Part shown: positions 54,287 to 63,775 of the stretch, piece after piece | Layout: each line of letters opens with the position of its first letter | Numbering within the stretch: the first letter of the stretch is position 1 | NCBI RefSeq assembly: GCF_902833045.1 | Contig: NZ_CADFDU010000005.1 | Location: forward strand, 583 to 64,582 | DNA: 64,000 bases | Source: Burkholderia sp. BCC0322 | Lineage (GTDB): Bacteria > Pseudomonadota > Gammaproteobacteria > Burkholderiales > Burkholderiaceae | Direction of reading: 5' to 3' | The notes under the pieces: generated by a model | The model's database searches: none | What the model was told of the DNA's origin: nothing | The model's input: the letters and a program-made list of their open reading frames with translations, nothing else | Position numbers and translations under genes: made by a program

Positions 54287-55987
54287 TCACCCAATGTGTG
54301 CCTGCAACGCACGCAGCCAATACGACACCGCCACCGCGCCGCCGTCCGGCGTGCCGATCGCACGTTCGCCGAGATAGCTCGCGCGCCCGGCGCGCGGCGT
54401 CATGCGTGCGGTTTCCTGCGCGCCGCGCTCGGCGGCTTCGACCGCGGCCGCCCATGCGCCGGCGGGATCGCGATCGTCGTCGAGCGCACGCTCGAATGCT
54501 GTGACCGCCGGTATCAGCGCATCGAGCATCGTGCGGTCGCCGGCGTGCGCGCCGCCCAGTTCGCTGATCGCATCCACCGCGCCGCGGAACGCCGCCGCCC
54601 AGTCGCGTGCCGACGGCTCGGCGATATCGGCCAGCCGGCGCGACGCGCGCAGCAGCGCCGTTGCATAGAACGGCCCCGAGCTGCCGGCGATCGCGCGGCG
54701 CAACGCGGCGCCGAGTGCCGCAAGTGCACCGGCCGGCGTGCCGTACGCGGTTTCCGGCAGTGCGAGGATCGCCTGCGCGGCGCGCAGCATGCTCGCGCCG
54801 AGATCGCCGTCGCCGGCCGCCGCATCGAGGTCCGTCAGCGTCTGCTCGTGATCGGTCAGCGTCTGCGCGACCGCGTGCAGCGCCGGTCGCAGGCGCGCCG
54901 TCCACGCGCGGCCGTTCGCGTCGAGCGGCGGCAACGGCGCTTCCGGCGCACTGGCTGCGGCCACGCGGATCTGCGTGTTCACCGCGCCGCCGCCCGGCCA
55001 TGCGCGCGCTTGCGTCGGCGCGTCGAGCAGCACCGCGCGCTCGTCGTTCAGCCGCAGCACCGAGATCGAGCAGCCGGGCATGTTCAGCGCCGACAGGAAC
55101 GTGCCGGCCCACGCGCGCGCGACGACGATACCGCGCCGGTGCAGGTTGTCGTGCGCGGCGCGCAGCACGATCGCGAGTTCCATGTCGGGCGTCGCGCCGA
55201 GGCCGTTGACGAACAGCGCAACGCGTTCGCCGCGGTCGAGCACGAGATCGGCGACGATACTCGACAGCAGCGTGTCGACCAGCGCATCGGCCGACAGCGG
55301 CGCGCGGCGTTCGACGCCTTTCTCGCCATGGATGCCGAGACCGAGTTCGATCTCGTGATCGCCGAGGCTGAAGCCCGACTTGTCGGCGCCTGGGATCGTG
55401 CAGCCGTCGAGTGCGACGCCCATCGTGCCGAGGTCGGCCGCCGCGTCGCGCGCGATGGCCGCGACACGGGCGAGCGGCAGCCCGCGCGCGGCGGCCGCGC
55501 CGGCGAGCTTGTGGATCAGCACGGTGCCGGCGATGCCGCGCCGCTGGCCGCGCTCGACGCGGCCGCGCAGCGACACGTCGTCGGCGACGATGACGGTCTC
55601 GACCGGAATGCCTTCGGCGCGCGCGAGTTCGGCGGCGAGCCCGAAATTGAGCCGGTCGCCCGTGTAGTTCTTCACGATCAGCAGCGCGCCGTTGGGGCCG
55701 GCGCTCGCGCGGATCGCGGCGAGCACGGCGTCGGTGGACGGCGACGTGAACACTTCGCCGCAGACGGCCGCGCTCAACATCCCTTCGCCGACATAGCCGC
55801 CATGTGCGGGCTCGTGGCCGCTGCCGCCGCCGGAGAGTATGGCGACGGGGCGTAGCGCCGGCTCGGGCAGCGGCTGGCGGACGAGCACGTGCTCGTCGCC
55901 GAGGATCGCGACATGCGGCGACTGCCGCGCGATGCCTTCGAGCATTTCTCTCACGACATCGGACGGGCGGTTGACTAGCTTTTTCAT
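54287..55987 (-). CDS. Dihydroxyacetone kinase, ATP-dependent DhaK-DhaL fusion
   Basis: The 566-residue product joins a DhaK domain (1-330) with GGGSGHEPAHGGYVG (53-67) and the substrate-binding His220 in GIHGEKG, and a DhaL domain (about 365-566) with LTDLDAAAGDGDLGASM and GDRTMLDAL, whose Asp residues bind Mg-ATP. It phosphorylates dihydroxyacetone (or glyceraldehyde) with ATP in the cytosol. The fused form is self-sufficient and needs no PTS partner; none is encoded here. Single gene; ATG 55987. Confidence 0.92.
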   Translation of the reverse strand: MKKLVNRPSDVVREMLEGIARQSPHVAILGDEHVLVRQPLPEPALRPVAILSGGGSGHEPAHGGYVGEGMLSAAVCGEVFTSPSTDAVLAAIRASAGPNGALLIVKNYTGDRLNFGLAAELARAEGIPVETVIVADDVSLRGRVERGQRRGIAGTVLIHKLAGAAAARGLPLARVAAIARDAAADLGTMGVALDGCTIPGADKSGFSLGDHEIELGLGIHGEKGVERRAPLSADALVDTLLSSIVADLVLDRGERVALFVNGLGATPDMELAIVLRAAHDNLHRRGIVVARAWAGTFLSALNMPGCSISVLRLNDERAVLLDAPTQARAWPGGGAVNTQIRVAAASAPEAPLPPLDANGRAWTARLRPALHAVAQTLTDHEQTLTDLDAAAGDGDLGASMLRAAQAILALPETAYGTPAGALAALGAALRRAIAGSSGPFYATALLRASRRLADIAEPSARDWAAAFRGAVDAISELGGAHAGDRTMLDALIPAVTAFERALDDDRDPAGAWAAAVEAAERGAQETARMTPRAGRASYLGERAIGTPDGGAVAVSYWLRALQAHIG

Positions 55988-56234
55988 GGCGACGGATTCC
56001 GGACGGGTGAGAACGGCACGGCCGGGCCCGCAGGGGCGCCGGACGGCCTTTCGTGTTGCGGAGGATCGTGCGGGCGCGCGGTCGCCGGGTGCAGGCGGTC
56101 ACGTAACGGACGACCGGATGCGGGAGGCAGACGAGGCGCACGCTTCGCGCCACGATACATCAGGTTCGGACGTTGCTGTCAGGATCGCGGTGCGATCGCG
56201 CCGGAGCAACGCAGCGGCGCGCTCCCATACGCGG

Positions 56235-57335
56235 CTACTTCACCGCCGCAATTTCCTTCGCGCGAATCAGCCGCGCGCGCAGCACGTTGCGGCTGATGCC
56301 GAGCAACCGTGCGGCCTGGATCTGGTTGCGGTGGCTGAACTCGAACGCGACGCGCATCACGGTGTCCTCGATGCGTTCGAACAGGTTGCCGTGATCCTCG
56401 TCGAACAGGTCGCGCAGCGCGCGTTCGAGCGCGGCCTGTGCACCGGCGGCAGGGCCGGGTTCCTGCTCCGGCGTGCGCACGGCGGCAGTCGGTACGCCCG
56501 GCGGCGCGATGTGCAGGTCGGCTTCTTGCAGCGCGTCGTGGCGACTCACGAGCAGCGCGTGATGGATCACGTTCTCGAGCTCGCGGATGTTGCCGGGCCA
56601 GCCATGTGCCTCGAGCCGGCGCTCGGCGCGCGGATCGATGCTGCGCGGCCCGTAGCCGAGGCGGCTCCGGTAGTCGTCGAAGAAGTGGCGCGCGAGCGGC
56701 AGGATGTCACCCGGGCGCTCGCGCAACGTCGGCACCGCCAACTGCACGACGTTGAGCCGGTAGAACAGGTCGCCGCGAAACTGTCCGTTCGCGACGGCCT
56801 GCTGCAGATCCACGTTGGTCGCGGCGACCACGCGCACGTCGATCGGTACGCCCGTGCGCGAACCGAGCCGCACGACCTCGCGCTCCTGCAGCACGCGCAG
56901 GAGCTTGACCTGCATCGACAGCGGCAGGTCGCCGATCTCGTCGAGAAACAGCGTGCCGCCGTTCGCGGCTTCGAACCAGCCGGGCTTCGCGCTGAAAGCG
57001 CCGGTAAACGCGCCTTTCTCGTGGCCGAACAGTTCGCTCTCGACGAGCGTTTCGGAGAAGGCGCCGCAGTTCACCGCGATGAACGGCCCGCCATTGCGGC
57101 GGCTGAGGCCGTGTACGTGGCGCGCGATCAGTTCCTTGCCGGTGCCGGTCTCGCCGACGATCAGCACGTTCGCATCGCTCGGCGCGACCAGGCGAATCCG
57201 TTCGAGCAGCGCGACCGAGCGCGGATCGACGAACACCTGCGCGCGGGCACGAATGGACGTCGCAAGCGCGGGCCGATCGGGCAGCGTGAGGACGGGCGCG
57301 GCGTCGGGCCACGCATCGGAGGGGGAGTGGTTCAC
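56235..57335 (-). CDS. sfnR: Sigma-54-dependent activator, SfnR-like
   Basis: The 366-residue product is an AAA+ enhancer-binding protein with no N-terminal sensory domain: Walker A GETGTGKE (61-68), sigma-54 contact loop GAFTGA (108-113), Walker [11 protein letters not shown] (127-136), and a Fis-type HTH at the C-terminus ([22 protein letters not shown]). SfnR-type activators of this compact form switch on dimethylsulfone utilisation under sulfate limitation. GTG 57335 overlaps the upstream oxidoreductase stop (GTGA). The symbol rests on context with sfnG and a sigma-54 promoter at 59.06 kb. Confidence 0.8.
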   Translation of the reverse strand: MNHSPSDAWPDAAPVLTLPDRPALATSIRARAQVFVDPRSVALLERIRLVAPSDANVLIVGETGTGKELIARHVHGLSRRNGGPFIAVNCGAFSETLVESELFGHEKGAFTGAFSAKPGWFEAANGGTLFLDEIGDLPLSMQVKLLRVLQEREVVRLGSRTGVPIDVRVVAATNVDLQQAVANGQFRGDLFYRLNVVQLAVPTLRERPGDILPLARHFFDDYRSRLGYGPRSIDPRAERRLEAHGWPGNIRELENVIHHALLVSRHDALQEADLHIAPPGVPTAAVRTPEQEPGPAAGAQAALERALRDLFDEDHGNLFERIEDTVMRVAFEFSHRNQIQAARLLGISRNVLRARLIRAKEIAAVK

Positions 57336-58564
57336 GAGTAGAAGCCCGGCGTCGGAGGGGTTCGCTTGAGCGCCCATTCGCCGATCTCGCGAATCTTGTA
57401 CGCGAGCGGGTCGTGGAGCGTGTGGGTGCGCAGGTTGCGCCAGTGCCGGTCGAGCCGCAGCGCGCCGTGCGTTGCGCGCGCGCCGGCGACGTCGAACATC
57501 CGCGTGCAGAGGTCGAGCCCGGTGCGCGCGGCCGACACTTTGGCCGCGGCCGTGGCGAGCGCAACCTGGCCGCGCTCCGCATGCGTGAGCGCCGCACCGC
57601 GCGACCATGCGGCGTCGAGCCGGTCCGCCGCGCGATCGGCGAGCACGCGTGCGGCTTCGAGCCCGACCCAGAATTCGCCGTACTGGCCGAGGATGTACGG
57701 ATCGTCGCCGGTGCTCGCGACCTGCGCGCCGGGCCACGGCCGCGCCTCGTGCAGCGTGTAGTGCCGCGCGTCGTTGAACGCGGCTTCGGCGATGCCGAGA
57801 TACACGTTCGTCAGCACGAGCTGCGCGACGAGCGGGCGCAGGCATGCGAATGGCGTCGACAGCGGGCCGGGGTCCGTCAGCAGTTCGTGATCCTCGACGC
57901 GTACTTGCTCGAACGTGACCGTACCGCTGTCGGTCTGGCGCTGGCCGATGTTGTTCCAGTCGTCCGCGATCGAGATGCCGCTGCGCTGCGTCGGCACGGC
58001 GGCGATCAGGAATGCACGCGTATCGGCATCGTGCGCGGACGCGATCAGCATCTGCGAATCGAGCGCCCCCGAGCAGAAACTCTTCTGGCCGCTGAATTCA
58101 TGCCATGCGCCGCGCGAGCGGCTGAGCGTGCGCTCGTCGAGCGGATTCAGCGCGTTGCCCCAGAACCATCGCTGGCGCGCGGTGCGTTCGAACCACGATT
58201 CCCACTGCGCTGGCGCGCCGAACAGCCGCACGGTCGCGAGCATCAGGTGGTGGAAACCGAACACGTGCGCGAGCGAACTGTCGGCCGCCGCGAGTACGCG
58301 GACGACGTCGAGCGTCGTGCGCCAGCTCGCGCCGAGGCCGCCATAGACGGCCGGAATGCTCAGCGCGAGCAGGCCGCTGTCGCGCAACTGGTCGCGTTCG
58401 GCCTTCGGCGTGCCGCCCTGCTGGTCGCGTTCGGCCGCCGTGCTTGCAAAGCCGGCCGCCAGGCGCTCGGCGGTTTGCAGGGCGTCGGCGGGCGCCGGTT
58501 CGCCGCGGGGCGGCGCGACGACGCGCAGGCTTTCCGCGCGGGGCGATACGGAAATGGATGTCAT
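57332..58564 (-). CDS. Acyl-CoA-dehydrogenase-like oxidoreductase (SfnC/DszC type)
   Basis: The 410-residue product has the acyl-CoA dehydrogenase fold: [73 protein letters not shown], and C-terminal [26 protein letters not shown]. The [14 protein letters not shown] motif marks flavin-dependent monooxygenase-like members of sulfur-acquisition clusters. It precedes the sfnR-like gene with a 4-nt overlap. A paralogue with the same motif is at 60.95 kb on the other strand. Confidence 0.83.
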   Translation of the reverse strand: MTSISVSPRAESLRVVAPPRGEPAPADALQTAERLAAGFASTAAERDQQGGTPKAERDQLRDSGLLALSIPAVYGGLGASWRTTLDVVRVLAAADSSLAHVFGFHHLMLATVRLFGAPAQWESWFERTARQRWFWGNALNPLDERTLSRSRGAWHEFSGQKSFCSGALDSQMLIASAHDADTRAFLIAAVPTQRSGISIADDWNNIGQRQTDSGTVTFEQVRVEDHELLTDPGPLSTPFACLRPLVAQLVLTNVYLGIAEAAFNDARHYTLHEARPWPGAQVASTGDDPYILGQYGEFWVGLEAARVLADRAADRLDAAWSRGAALTHAERGQVALATAAAKVSAARTGLDLCTRMFDVAGARATHGALRLDRHWRNLRTHTLHDPLAYKIREIGEWALKRTPPTPGFYS

Positions 58565-58867
58565 GGCGATGAATGCGTCGGGTTGCTGCACGAAAACGGT
58601 CAGGGCGCGGCGAGCGTTGCTGACCGGGTGCTGCGTGATCAGCAGAGTGTTCAATGTTTTGCGCAACGCGGGAAACATCGATTTCTGATAACCAATGCGG
58701 GATTGCTGCGCTGGACGCGGTCGCGCACGGCAAGGTCGCGCGGCGCAGCGATCGGTGGCGCGCAAGGTGACGCCTGCAGCAGGCGTGTCGACGCTCCGGC
58801 ACGGACGGGACGCGCCGTGCCTGACGGAATCCGTGTCAAAGCAGAGAAATACGCGTGCTGGACACAG

Positions 58868-58900
58868 CGCTGCTGATCACGCAGCAGCGTATCAGCAGCG
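58868..58900. promoter_or_regulatory. Inverted-repeat upstream activating site
   Basis: CGCTGCTGAT (58868-58877) and ATCAGCAGCG (58891-58900) form a perfect 10-bp inverted repeat with a 13-nt spacer. The spacer itself contains CAGCAGCG, which pairs with the left arm again. It is about 157 bp upstream of the sigma-54 promoter, ideal for an enhancer-binding protein. Confidence 0.65.
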
Positions 58901-59056
58901 TTGTTTCCCCGAGTTCATCGCGCTGCGGAATATGGTTGTGATGCTGCGGCTGCCACGCTTATCAACGTGCGGCGTTTGTCGGGGACGCCATGACAGGCCG
59001 TCGATCGCGATGCATTTCGTCATGCAGACGATTGTTCGTCGTCGCGATCGTTGAAA

Positions 59057-59072
59057 TGGCACGCTCCTTGCT
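59057..59072 (+). promoter_or_regulatory. Sigma-54 (-24/-12) promoter of the sfn operon
   Basis: TGGCACGCTCCTTGCT matches the sigma-54 consensus TGGCACG-N4-TTGCT at every position. It lies 55 nt before the msuE-like ATG. It should be activated by the SfnR-like protein encoded nearby. Confidence 0.88.
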
Positions 59073-59126
59073 GATCATGACGTGACGGGTGCGTCGGCAC
59101 CCGACTCGACAATGGGAATGCAACCG

Positions 59127-59687
59127 ATGAGCCATGCAATCAACGTGGTCGCGATATCGGGCGGCCTGCAACGGCCGTCCCGCACACTGGCGCTGACCGA
59201 CGCGATCGTCGCGGCGCTCGGCACCGCGCTGCCGATCGAAACACGGCTGGTCGAACTCGGCGAGATCGGCGCCCGGCTGGCCGGCGCGCTGACGCGCGCG
59301 CAGGTACCGGCCGATCTCGATGCGCAGATCCGCGCGATCGAGACGGCCGATGCGCTCGTCGTCGCGAGCCCCGTGTATCGCGCGTCGTACACGGGGCTCT
59401 TCAAGCACCTGTTCGACCTCGTGCATCACGAAGCGCTGATCGACGTGCCCGTGCTGCTTGCGGCCACCGGCGGCAGCGAGCGTCATGCGCTCGTGATCGA
59501 CCATCAACTCCGTCCGCTGTTCAGCTTCTTTCAGGCCCGCACGCTGCCGATCGGCGTGTATGCGTCCGAAAGCGATTTCGACCAGTACCAGATCGCGAAC
59601 CCGGCGCTGCGCGCGCGTATCGCGCTCGCCGTCGATCGCGCGGTGCCGCAACTGCGCCCGCATGCGCTTTCCGTCGCGGCCGCGTAG
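59127..59687 (+). CDS. msuE: NADPH/NADH-dependent FMN reductase (MsuE-like)
   Basis: The 186-residue flavodoxin-fold reductase has the FMN loop VVAISGGLQRPSRTLALTD, then DALVVASPVYRASYTGLFKHLFDLV and LLAATGGSERHALVIDHQLRPLFSFF, the MsuE/SsuE pattern. It supplies reduced FMN to the sulfone monooxygenase encoded next. First gene of the plus-strand sfn operon behind the sigma-54 promoter. Two in-frame ATGs (59112, 59118) lie just upstream; 59127 has the best-placed purine-rich stretch (GGGA). Confidence 0.85.
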   Translation: MSHAINVVAISGGLQRPSRTLALTDAIVAALGTALPIETRLVELGEIGARLAGALTRAQVPADLDAQIRAIETADALVVASPVYRASYTGLFKHLFDLVHHEALIDVPVLLAATGGSERHALVIDHQLRPLFSFFQARTLPIGVYASESDFDQYQIANPALRARIALAVDRAVPQLRPHALSVAAA

Positions 59688-59723
59688 GCGGCCTGCGTTT
59701 TCTCCCCCGACCAGGACACACTC

Positions 59724-60827
59724 ATGAGCCATACCGATCCTTCCGCCGACGGCGTCAAGTTCGCCTACTGGGTGCCGAACGTCAGCGGCGGCCTCGTCGT
59801 CAGCACGATCGAGCAGCGCACCGACTGGAGCCTCGAATACAACCAGCAACTCGCGCGCACGGCCGAAGCGGCCGGCTTCGAATACGCGCTGAGCCAGATC
59901 CGCTTCACCGCCGGCTACGGCGCCGAATACCAGCACGAGTCGGTGTCGTTCAGCCAGGCGCTGCTGCATGCGACGACGAAGCTCAAGGTGCTCGCCGCGA
60001 TCCTGCCGGGGCCGTGGCATCCGGCCGTGGTCGCGAAGCAGCTCGCGACGATCGACCACATCTCGAACGGCCGCATCGCGATCAACGTCGTGAGCGGCTG
60101 GTTCAAGGGCGAATTCACCGCGATCGGCGAGCCGTGGCTCGAGCATGACGAACGCTATCGGCGCTCGAAGGAATTCATCCAGGCGCTGAAGGGCATCTGG
60201 ACGCAGGACAACTTCACGTTCAAGGGCGACTTCTATCGCTTCAACGACTACACGCTGAGCCCGAAGCCGGTGCAGAAGCCGCATCCGGAGATTTTCCAGG
60301 GCGGCAGCTCGCGGGCGGCGCGCGACAACGCGGCGAGCGTGTCGGACTGGTACTTCACGAACGGCAATACGCCGGAGAACCTGAAGGCGCAGATCGACGA
60401 CATCCGTGCGAAGGCGGCGGCGAACAACCATCGCGTGCGCATCGGCGTCAATGCGTTCGTGATCGCGCGCGATACCGAGGAAGAGGCGAAGGCCGTGCTC
60501 GACGACATCATCCGGCACGCGCACGTCGAGGCCGTGCATGCGTTCGGCGATGCGGTCAAGCAGGCCGGCAGCGCGTCGCCGGAGGGCGAAGGCAACTGGG
60601 CGAAGTCGACGTTCGAGGATCTCGTGCAATACAACGACGGCTTCCGCACGAACCTGATCGGCACGCCGCAGCAGATCGCCGAACGCATCGTCGCCCTGAA
60701 GGCGATCGGTGTCGATCTCGTGCTCGCGGGGTTCCTGCATTTCATCGAGGAAGTCGAGTACTTCGGCAAGCGCGTGCTGCCGCTCGTGCGCGAACTCGAG
60801 GCGCAGCGGCAGGCGGTTGCTGCGTAA
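59724..60827 (+). CDS. sfnG: FMNH2-dependent dimethylsulfone monooxygenase
   Basis: The 367-residue luciferase-fold enzyme has VKFAYWVPNVSGGLVVSTIEQRTDW at its N-terminus. Further on are EAAGFEYALSQIRFTAGYGAEYQHES, KLKVLAAILPGPWHPAVVAKQLATIDHISNGRIAINVVSGW and EIFQGGSSRAARDNAA. It cleaves dimethylsulfone to methanesulfinate using FMNH2 from the MsuE-like reductase. AGGA precedes the ATG. Second gene of the operon, 36 nt after msuE. Confidence 0.9.
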   Translation: MSHTDPSADGVKFAYWVPNVSGGLVVSTIEQRTDWSLEYNQQLARTAEAAGFEYALSQIRFTAGYGAEYQHESVSFSQALLHATTKLKVLAAILPGPWHPAVVAKQLATIDHISNGRIAINVVSGWFKGEFTAIGEPWLEHDERYRRSKEFIQALKGIWTQDNFTFKGDFYRFNDYTLSPKPVQKPHPEIFQGGSSRAARDNAASVSDWYFTNGNTPENLKAQIDDIRAKAAANNHRVRIGVNAFVIARDTEEEAKAVLDDIIRHAHVEAVHAFGDAVKQAGSASPEGEGNWAKSTFEDLVQYNDGFRTNLIGTPQQIAERIVALKAIGVDLVLAGFLHFIEEVEYFGKRVLPLVRELEAQRQAVAA

Positions 60828-60953
60828 TGCGCAGGCCGGTGCGCGGCGGGCATTCACGCGTGCCGCGCGCGGGTTGACCGAACGGGTGACGCCGACCGCG
60901 CTGGCGGGTCATCCGGGTTTGACGTTTCGGATATCGAAACAGGAGGTCGGCGG

Positions 60954-62231
60954 ATGCTTCACGGCACCGCGGGCCGGTTCATGAGCTTTGCCGGAAATGA
61001 CATGTCCACGGAAATCATCGAAGAAAACGTGCAACCGCAGGCGGGCGCCACGCCCGTTCCCGTCATCGGCTCGGATGCCGAGGCACTCGATGTCGCACAT
61101 CAGGTCGCGGCACGACTGGCCGAGCACGCCGCGTTGCGCGACCGCGAGCGGAAACTGCCGTTCGACGAGGTCGAGCTGTTCTCGTCGAGCGGCCTGTGGG
61201 GCATCACCGTGCCGCGCGAATATGGCGGCGCGGAGGTGTCGAACGTGACGCTCGCGGAAGTGATCGCGATCGTTTCGCAGGCGGACCCGTCGCTCGGCCA
61301 GATTCCGCAGAACCATTACTGCCTGATCGAGGATATCCGCCTCGAAGGCAGCGATGCGCAGAAGCGCTTCTTCTTCGATCTGGTGCTGAAGGGCGCACGC
61401 TATGGGAATGCGTTTTCCGAAGCAGGCGGCAAGAACGTGCTCGACATCCGGACGCGTGTGCGCCGCGACGGCGACGCGTTCGTGCTGAACGGCCGCAAGT
61501 TCTATTCGACCGGCACGCTGTTCGCGCACTGGATTCCGGTGCTCGCGCTCGACGAGTCGGATCAGGCCGTGCTCGCATTCGTGCGGCAGGGTGCGCCGGG
61601 ACTGACCGTCGTGGATGACTGGAGCGGCTTCGGGCAGCGCACGACCGCGAGCGGCACGGTGATCGTCGACAACGTGCGCGTCAGCCCGTTCGAAATCTTC
61701 CACACGCAGCGTTCGTACGACCGCCCGACCTTTGCGGGCCCGTTCGCGCAGATCACGACCGCCGCGATCGACCTGGGGATTGCACGCGCGGCGCTGCAGG
61801 ACACGATCGCGTTCGTGCAGCAGCATGCGCGCCCGTGGATCGACAGCGGCGTCGAACGCGCGAGCGAGGATCCGCTGACGGTCGCGCAGATCGGCGACAT
61901 CGCGTACCGCGTGCACGCGGCCGAAGCGCTGCTCGCGCGCTCGGGGCGCTTCGTCGACGCGGCGAAGCGCGAGCCGAGCGAGGAGACGGTCGCGCAGGCC
62001 GCGATCGCGGTCGGCGAAGCGAAGATCGCGACGACCGAGGTGTCGCTGCTCGCGGCGAGCAAGCTGTTCGAGCTCGGTGGCAGCAAGTCGACCCTCGCGA
62101 AATACAACTTCGACCGCCACTGGCGCAACGCGCGCGTGCATACGCTGCACGACCCGGTGCGCTGGAAGTATCACGCGATCGGCAACTACTACCTCAACGG
62201 CGTGAAGCCCGCGCGCCATTCCTGGAACTGA
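60954..62231 (+). CDS. SfnB-family sulfur acquisition oxidoreductase
   Basis: The 425-residue acyl-CoA-dehydrogenase-fold protein has LFSSSGLWGITVPREYGGAEVSNVTLAEVIAIVSQADPSLGQIPQNHY, GNAFSEAGGKN, SGFGQRTTASGTVIVDNVRV and FDRHWRNARVHTLHDPVRWKYHAIGNYYLNG. The last motif is diagnostic of SfnB-type proteins of sulfur-starvation operons; the substrate is not known. The ATG at 60954 has an AGGAGG with ideal spacing; two further in-frame ATGs downstream are less likely. Confidence 0.87.
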   Translation: MLHGTAGRFMSFAGNDMSTEIIEENVQPQAGATPVPVIGSDAEALDVAHQVAARLAEHAALRDRERKLPFDEVELFSSSGLWGITVPREYGGAEVSNVTLAEVIAIVSQADPSLGQIPQNHYCLIEDIRLEGSDAQKRFFFDLVLKGARYGNAFSEAGGKNVLDIRTRVRRDGDAFVLNGRKFYSTGTLFAHWIPVLALDESDQAVLAFVRQGAPGLTVVDDWSGFGQRTTASGTVIVDNVRVSPFEIFHTQRSYDRPTFAGPFAQITTAAIDLGIARAALQDTIAFVQQHARPWIDSGVERASEDPLTVAQIGDIAYRVHAAEALLARSGRFVDAAKREPSEETVAQAAIAVGEAKIATTEVSLLAASKLFELGGSKSTLAKYNFDRHWRNARVHTLHDPVRWKYHAIGNYYLNGVKPARHSWN

Positions 62232-62254
62232 CCGGCTCCTGACGAGGCTAACCC

Positions 62255-63703
62255 ATGAGTCATCCAGCAAGCTCCGCGCAGGCACTGCCCGTGCGGAATG
62301 CCGTACCCCAGGCAGGCGGCCTGCGGCGCAACTACCTGAGCCTGCCCGAACTGATCGCGCAGTCGATCGGCCTCGTCGGCGTGTCGGGCGGGATCGGCGT
62401 GCTGATTCCCGCCGTATTCGCGACGGCCGGCAACGGCACGTGGCTGGCCTACCTGTTCGCGATCGTCGCGCTGCTGTTTGCGTCGTGGAGCATCTCGGTG
62501 TTCGCGCGCGATTCGGCGTCGCCGGGCGCGTTGTATGCGTACGTGTCGGCCGGCATCGGGCCGGTCTGGGGCGCGATCTGCGGCTGGTCGTTGCTGATTG
62601 CCTATGCGGTGGCCGCCGCGGGCATCCTGCAGGGGACGATCAACACGTTTCTGGTGCTGGGCCGCGAGACCGGGCTGCTCGGCAGTGCGACGCCGCTCGG
62701 CGCGGTGCTCGGGCTGACGGTCGTCACCGCGTTCGCCGCGTGGTACATCGCGTTTCGCGACATCCGGCTGTCCACGCGCTTCACGCTGTTCGTCGAACTC
62801 GCGACGCTGCTGCTGATTGCCGTCGTCGTGATCGGGACGATCGCGTTCGGCGGGCATCCGGTCGATCGCGCGCAACTGACGCTCGAAGGCGTGAAGCCGA
62901 CGCAGCTTCAGCTCGGGATGGTGCTCGCGTTCTTCAGCTTCACGGGGTTCGAGAGTGCGACCGTGCTCGGTGCGGAAGCGCGCGACCCGTTCCGCGCGAT
63001 TCCGCGCGCGGTGCTGATCAGTGTCGTCGGGCCGGCGATCCTGTTCGTGATCGGCGCCTACGGGATGGTGAGCGCGTTTCACGGGCAGACGCCGCCGCTC
63101 GATCAGGTCGACGGCCCGCTCGCGGTGCTCGCGCATCGGCTCGGGGCCGGCTGGGTCGGTGTGCTGATCGACGCGGGCGTGGCGCTGAGTTTCTTCGCGG
63201 CGTTCTTCTCGTCGATCAATGCGGCGGCGCGGATCGTCTATACGTTCGGGCGGCAGGGCGTGCTGCATGCGTCGACCGGGCAAGCGCACGAGCGGAACGC
63301 GACGCCGCACGTCGCAGTGGCGCTGATTGCGGTGCTGGCGCTGGCCACTGCGCTGGTGTTCACCGCGCGCGGCACCGCACTGCTCGATTCATATGGCTAT
63401 CTCAGCTCGATCGCGACGTATGGCTGGCTGCTTGCGTACGTGCTGGTGGCGATCGGCGCGCCGCTTTATCTGCGCCGGCAGCACCGGCTGCGCGCGCGGC
63501 ACGTGGCGATCAGTGTCGTCGCGGTCGTGCTGCTCGCGATTCCGCTGGCCGGCAGCGTGTATCCGGTGCCGGCGGGCGTCTATGCGTGGCTGCCATATGT
63601 GTTCGTCGTGCTGCTGGCGATCGGGCTCGGGTGGTTTCTGGTGCTGCGCGTCCGGTTTCCGGAGCGCTTGCGCGAGCTCGAGGCTGAGTTGCTGACGAAG
63701 TGA
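62255..63703 (+). CDS. APC-superfamily amino-acid-type permease
   Basis: The 482-residue membrane protein has about 12 helices. It opens with LSLPELIAQSIGLVGVSGGIGVLIPAVFATAGNGTWLAYLFAIVALLF and has SPGALYAYVSAGIGPVWGAICGW and FFSFTGFESATVLGAEARDPFRAIPRAVLIS, the APC signature. It starts 23 nt after the SfnB-family gene and is probably the last gene of the sfn operon, importing an organosulfur or amino-acid substrate. Confidence 0.87.
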   Translation: MSHPASSAQALPVRNAVPQAGGLRRNYLSLPELIAQSIGLVGVSGGIGVLIPAVFATAGNGTWLAYLFAIVALLFASWSISVFARDSASPGALYAYVSAGIGPVWGAICGWSLLIAYAVAAAGILQGTINTFLVLGRETGLLGSATPLGAVLGLTVVTAFAAWYIAFRDIRLSTRFTLFVELATLLLIAVVVIGTIAFGGHPVDRAQLTLEGVKPTQLQLGMVLAFFSFTGFESATVLGAEARDPFRAIPRAVLISVVGPAILFVIGAYGMVSAFHGQTPPLDQVDGPLAVLAHRLGAGWVGVLIDAGVALSFFAAFFSSINAAARIVYTFGRQGVLHASTGQAHERNATPHVAVALIAVLALATALVFTARGTALLDSYGYLSSIATYGWLLAYVLVAIGAPLYLRRQHRLRARHVAISVVAVVLLAIPLAGSVYPVPAGVYAWLPYVFVVLLAIGLGWFLVLRVRFPERLRELEAELLTK

Positions 63704-63775
63704 CCGAGCCGCGCCGACGCAGGCGTTCTTGCGTGACGGCGGGCCGATTCCGCTTCAGCGGCTCGCTCGCGGCCG

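Noticed and set aside
54146-55855. Long plus-strand frame opposite dihydroxyacetone kinase
   Set aside because: Arg/Ala-rich shadow without motifs; the kinase motifs on the minus strand decide it.
58962-60857. 631-codon minus-strand frame opposite msuE and sfnG
   Set aside because: Antisense artefact; the plus-strand genes have strong family matches and a sigma-54 promoter.
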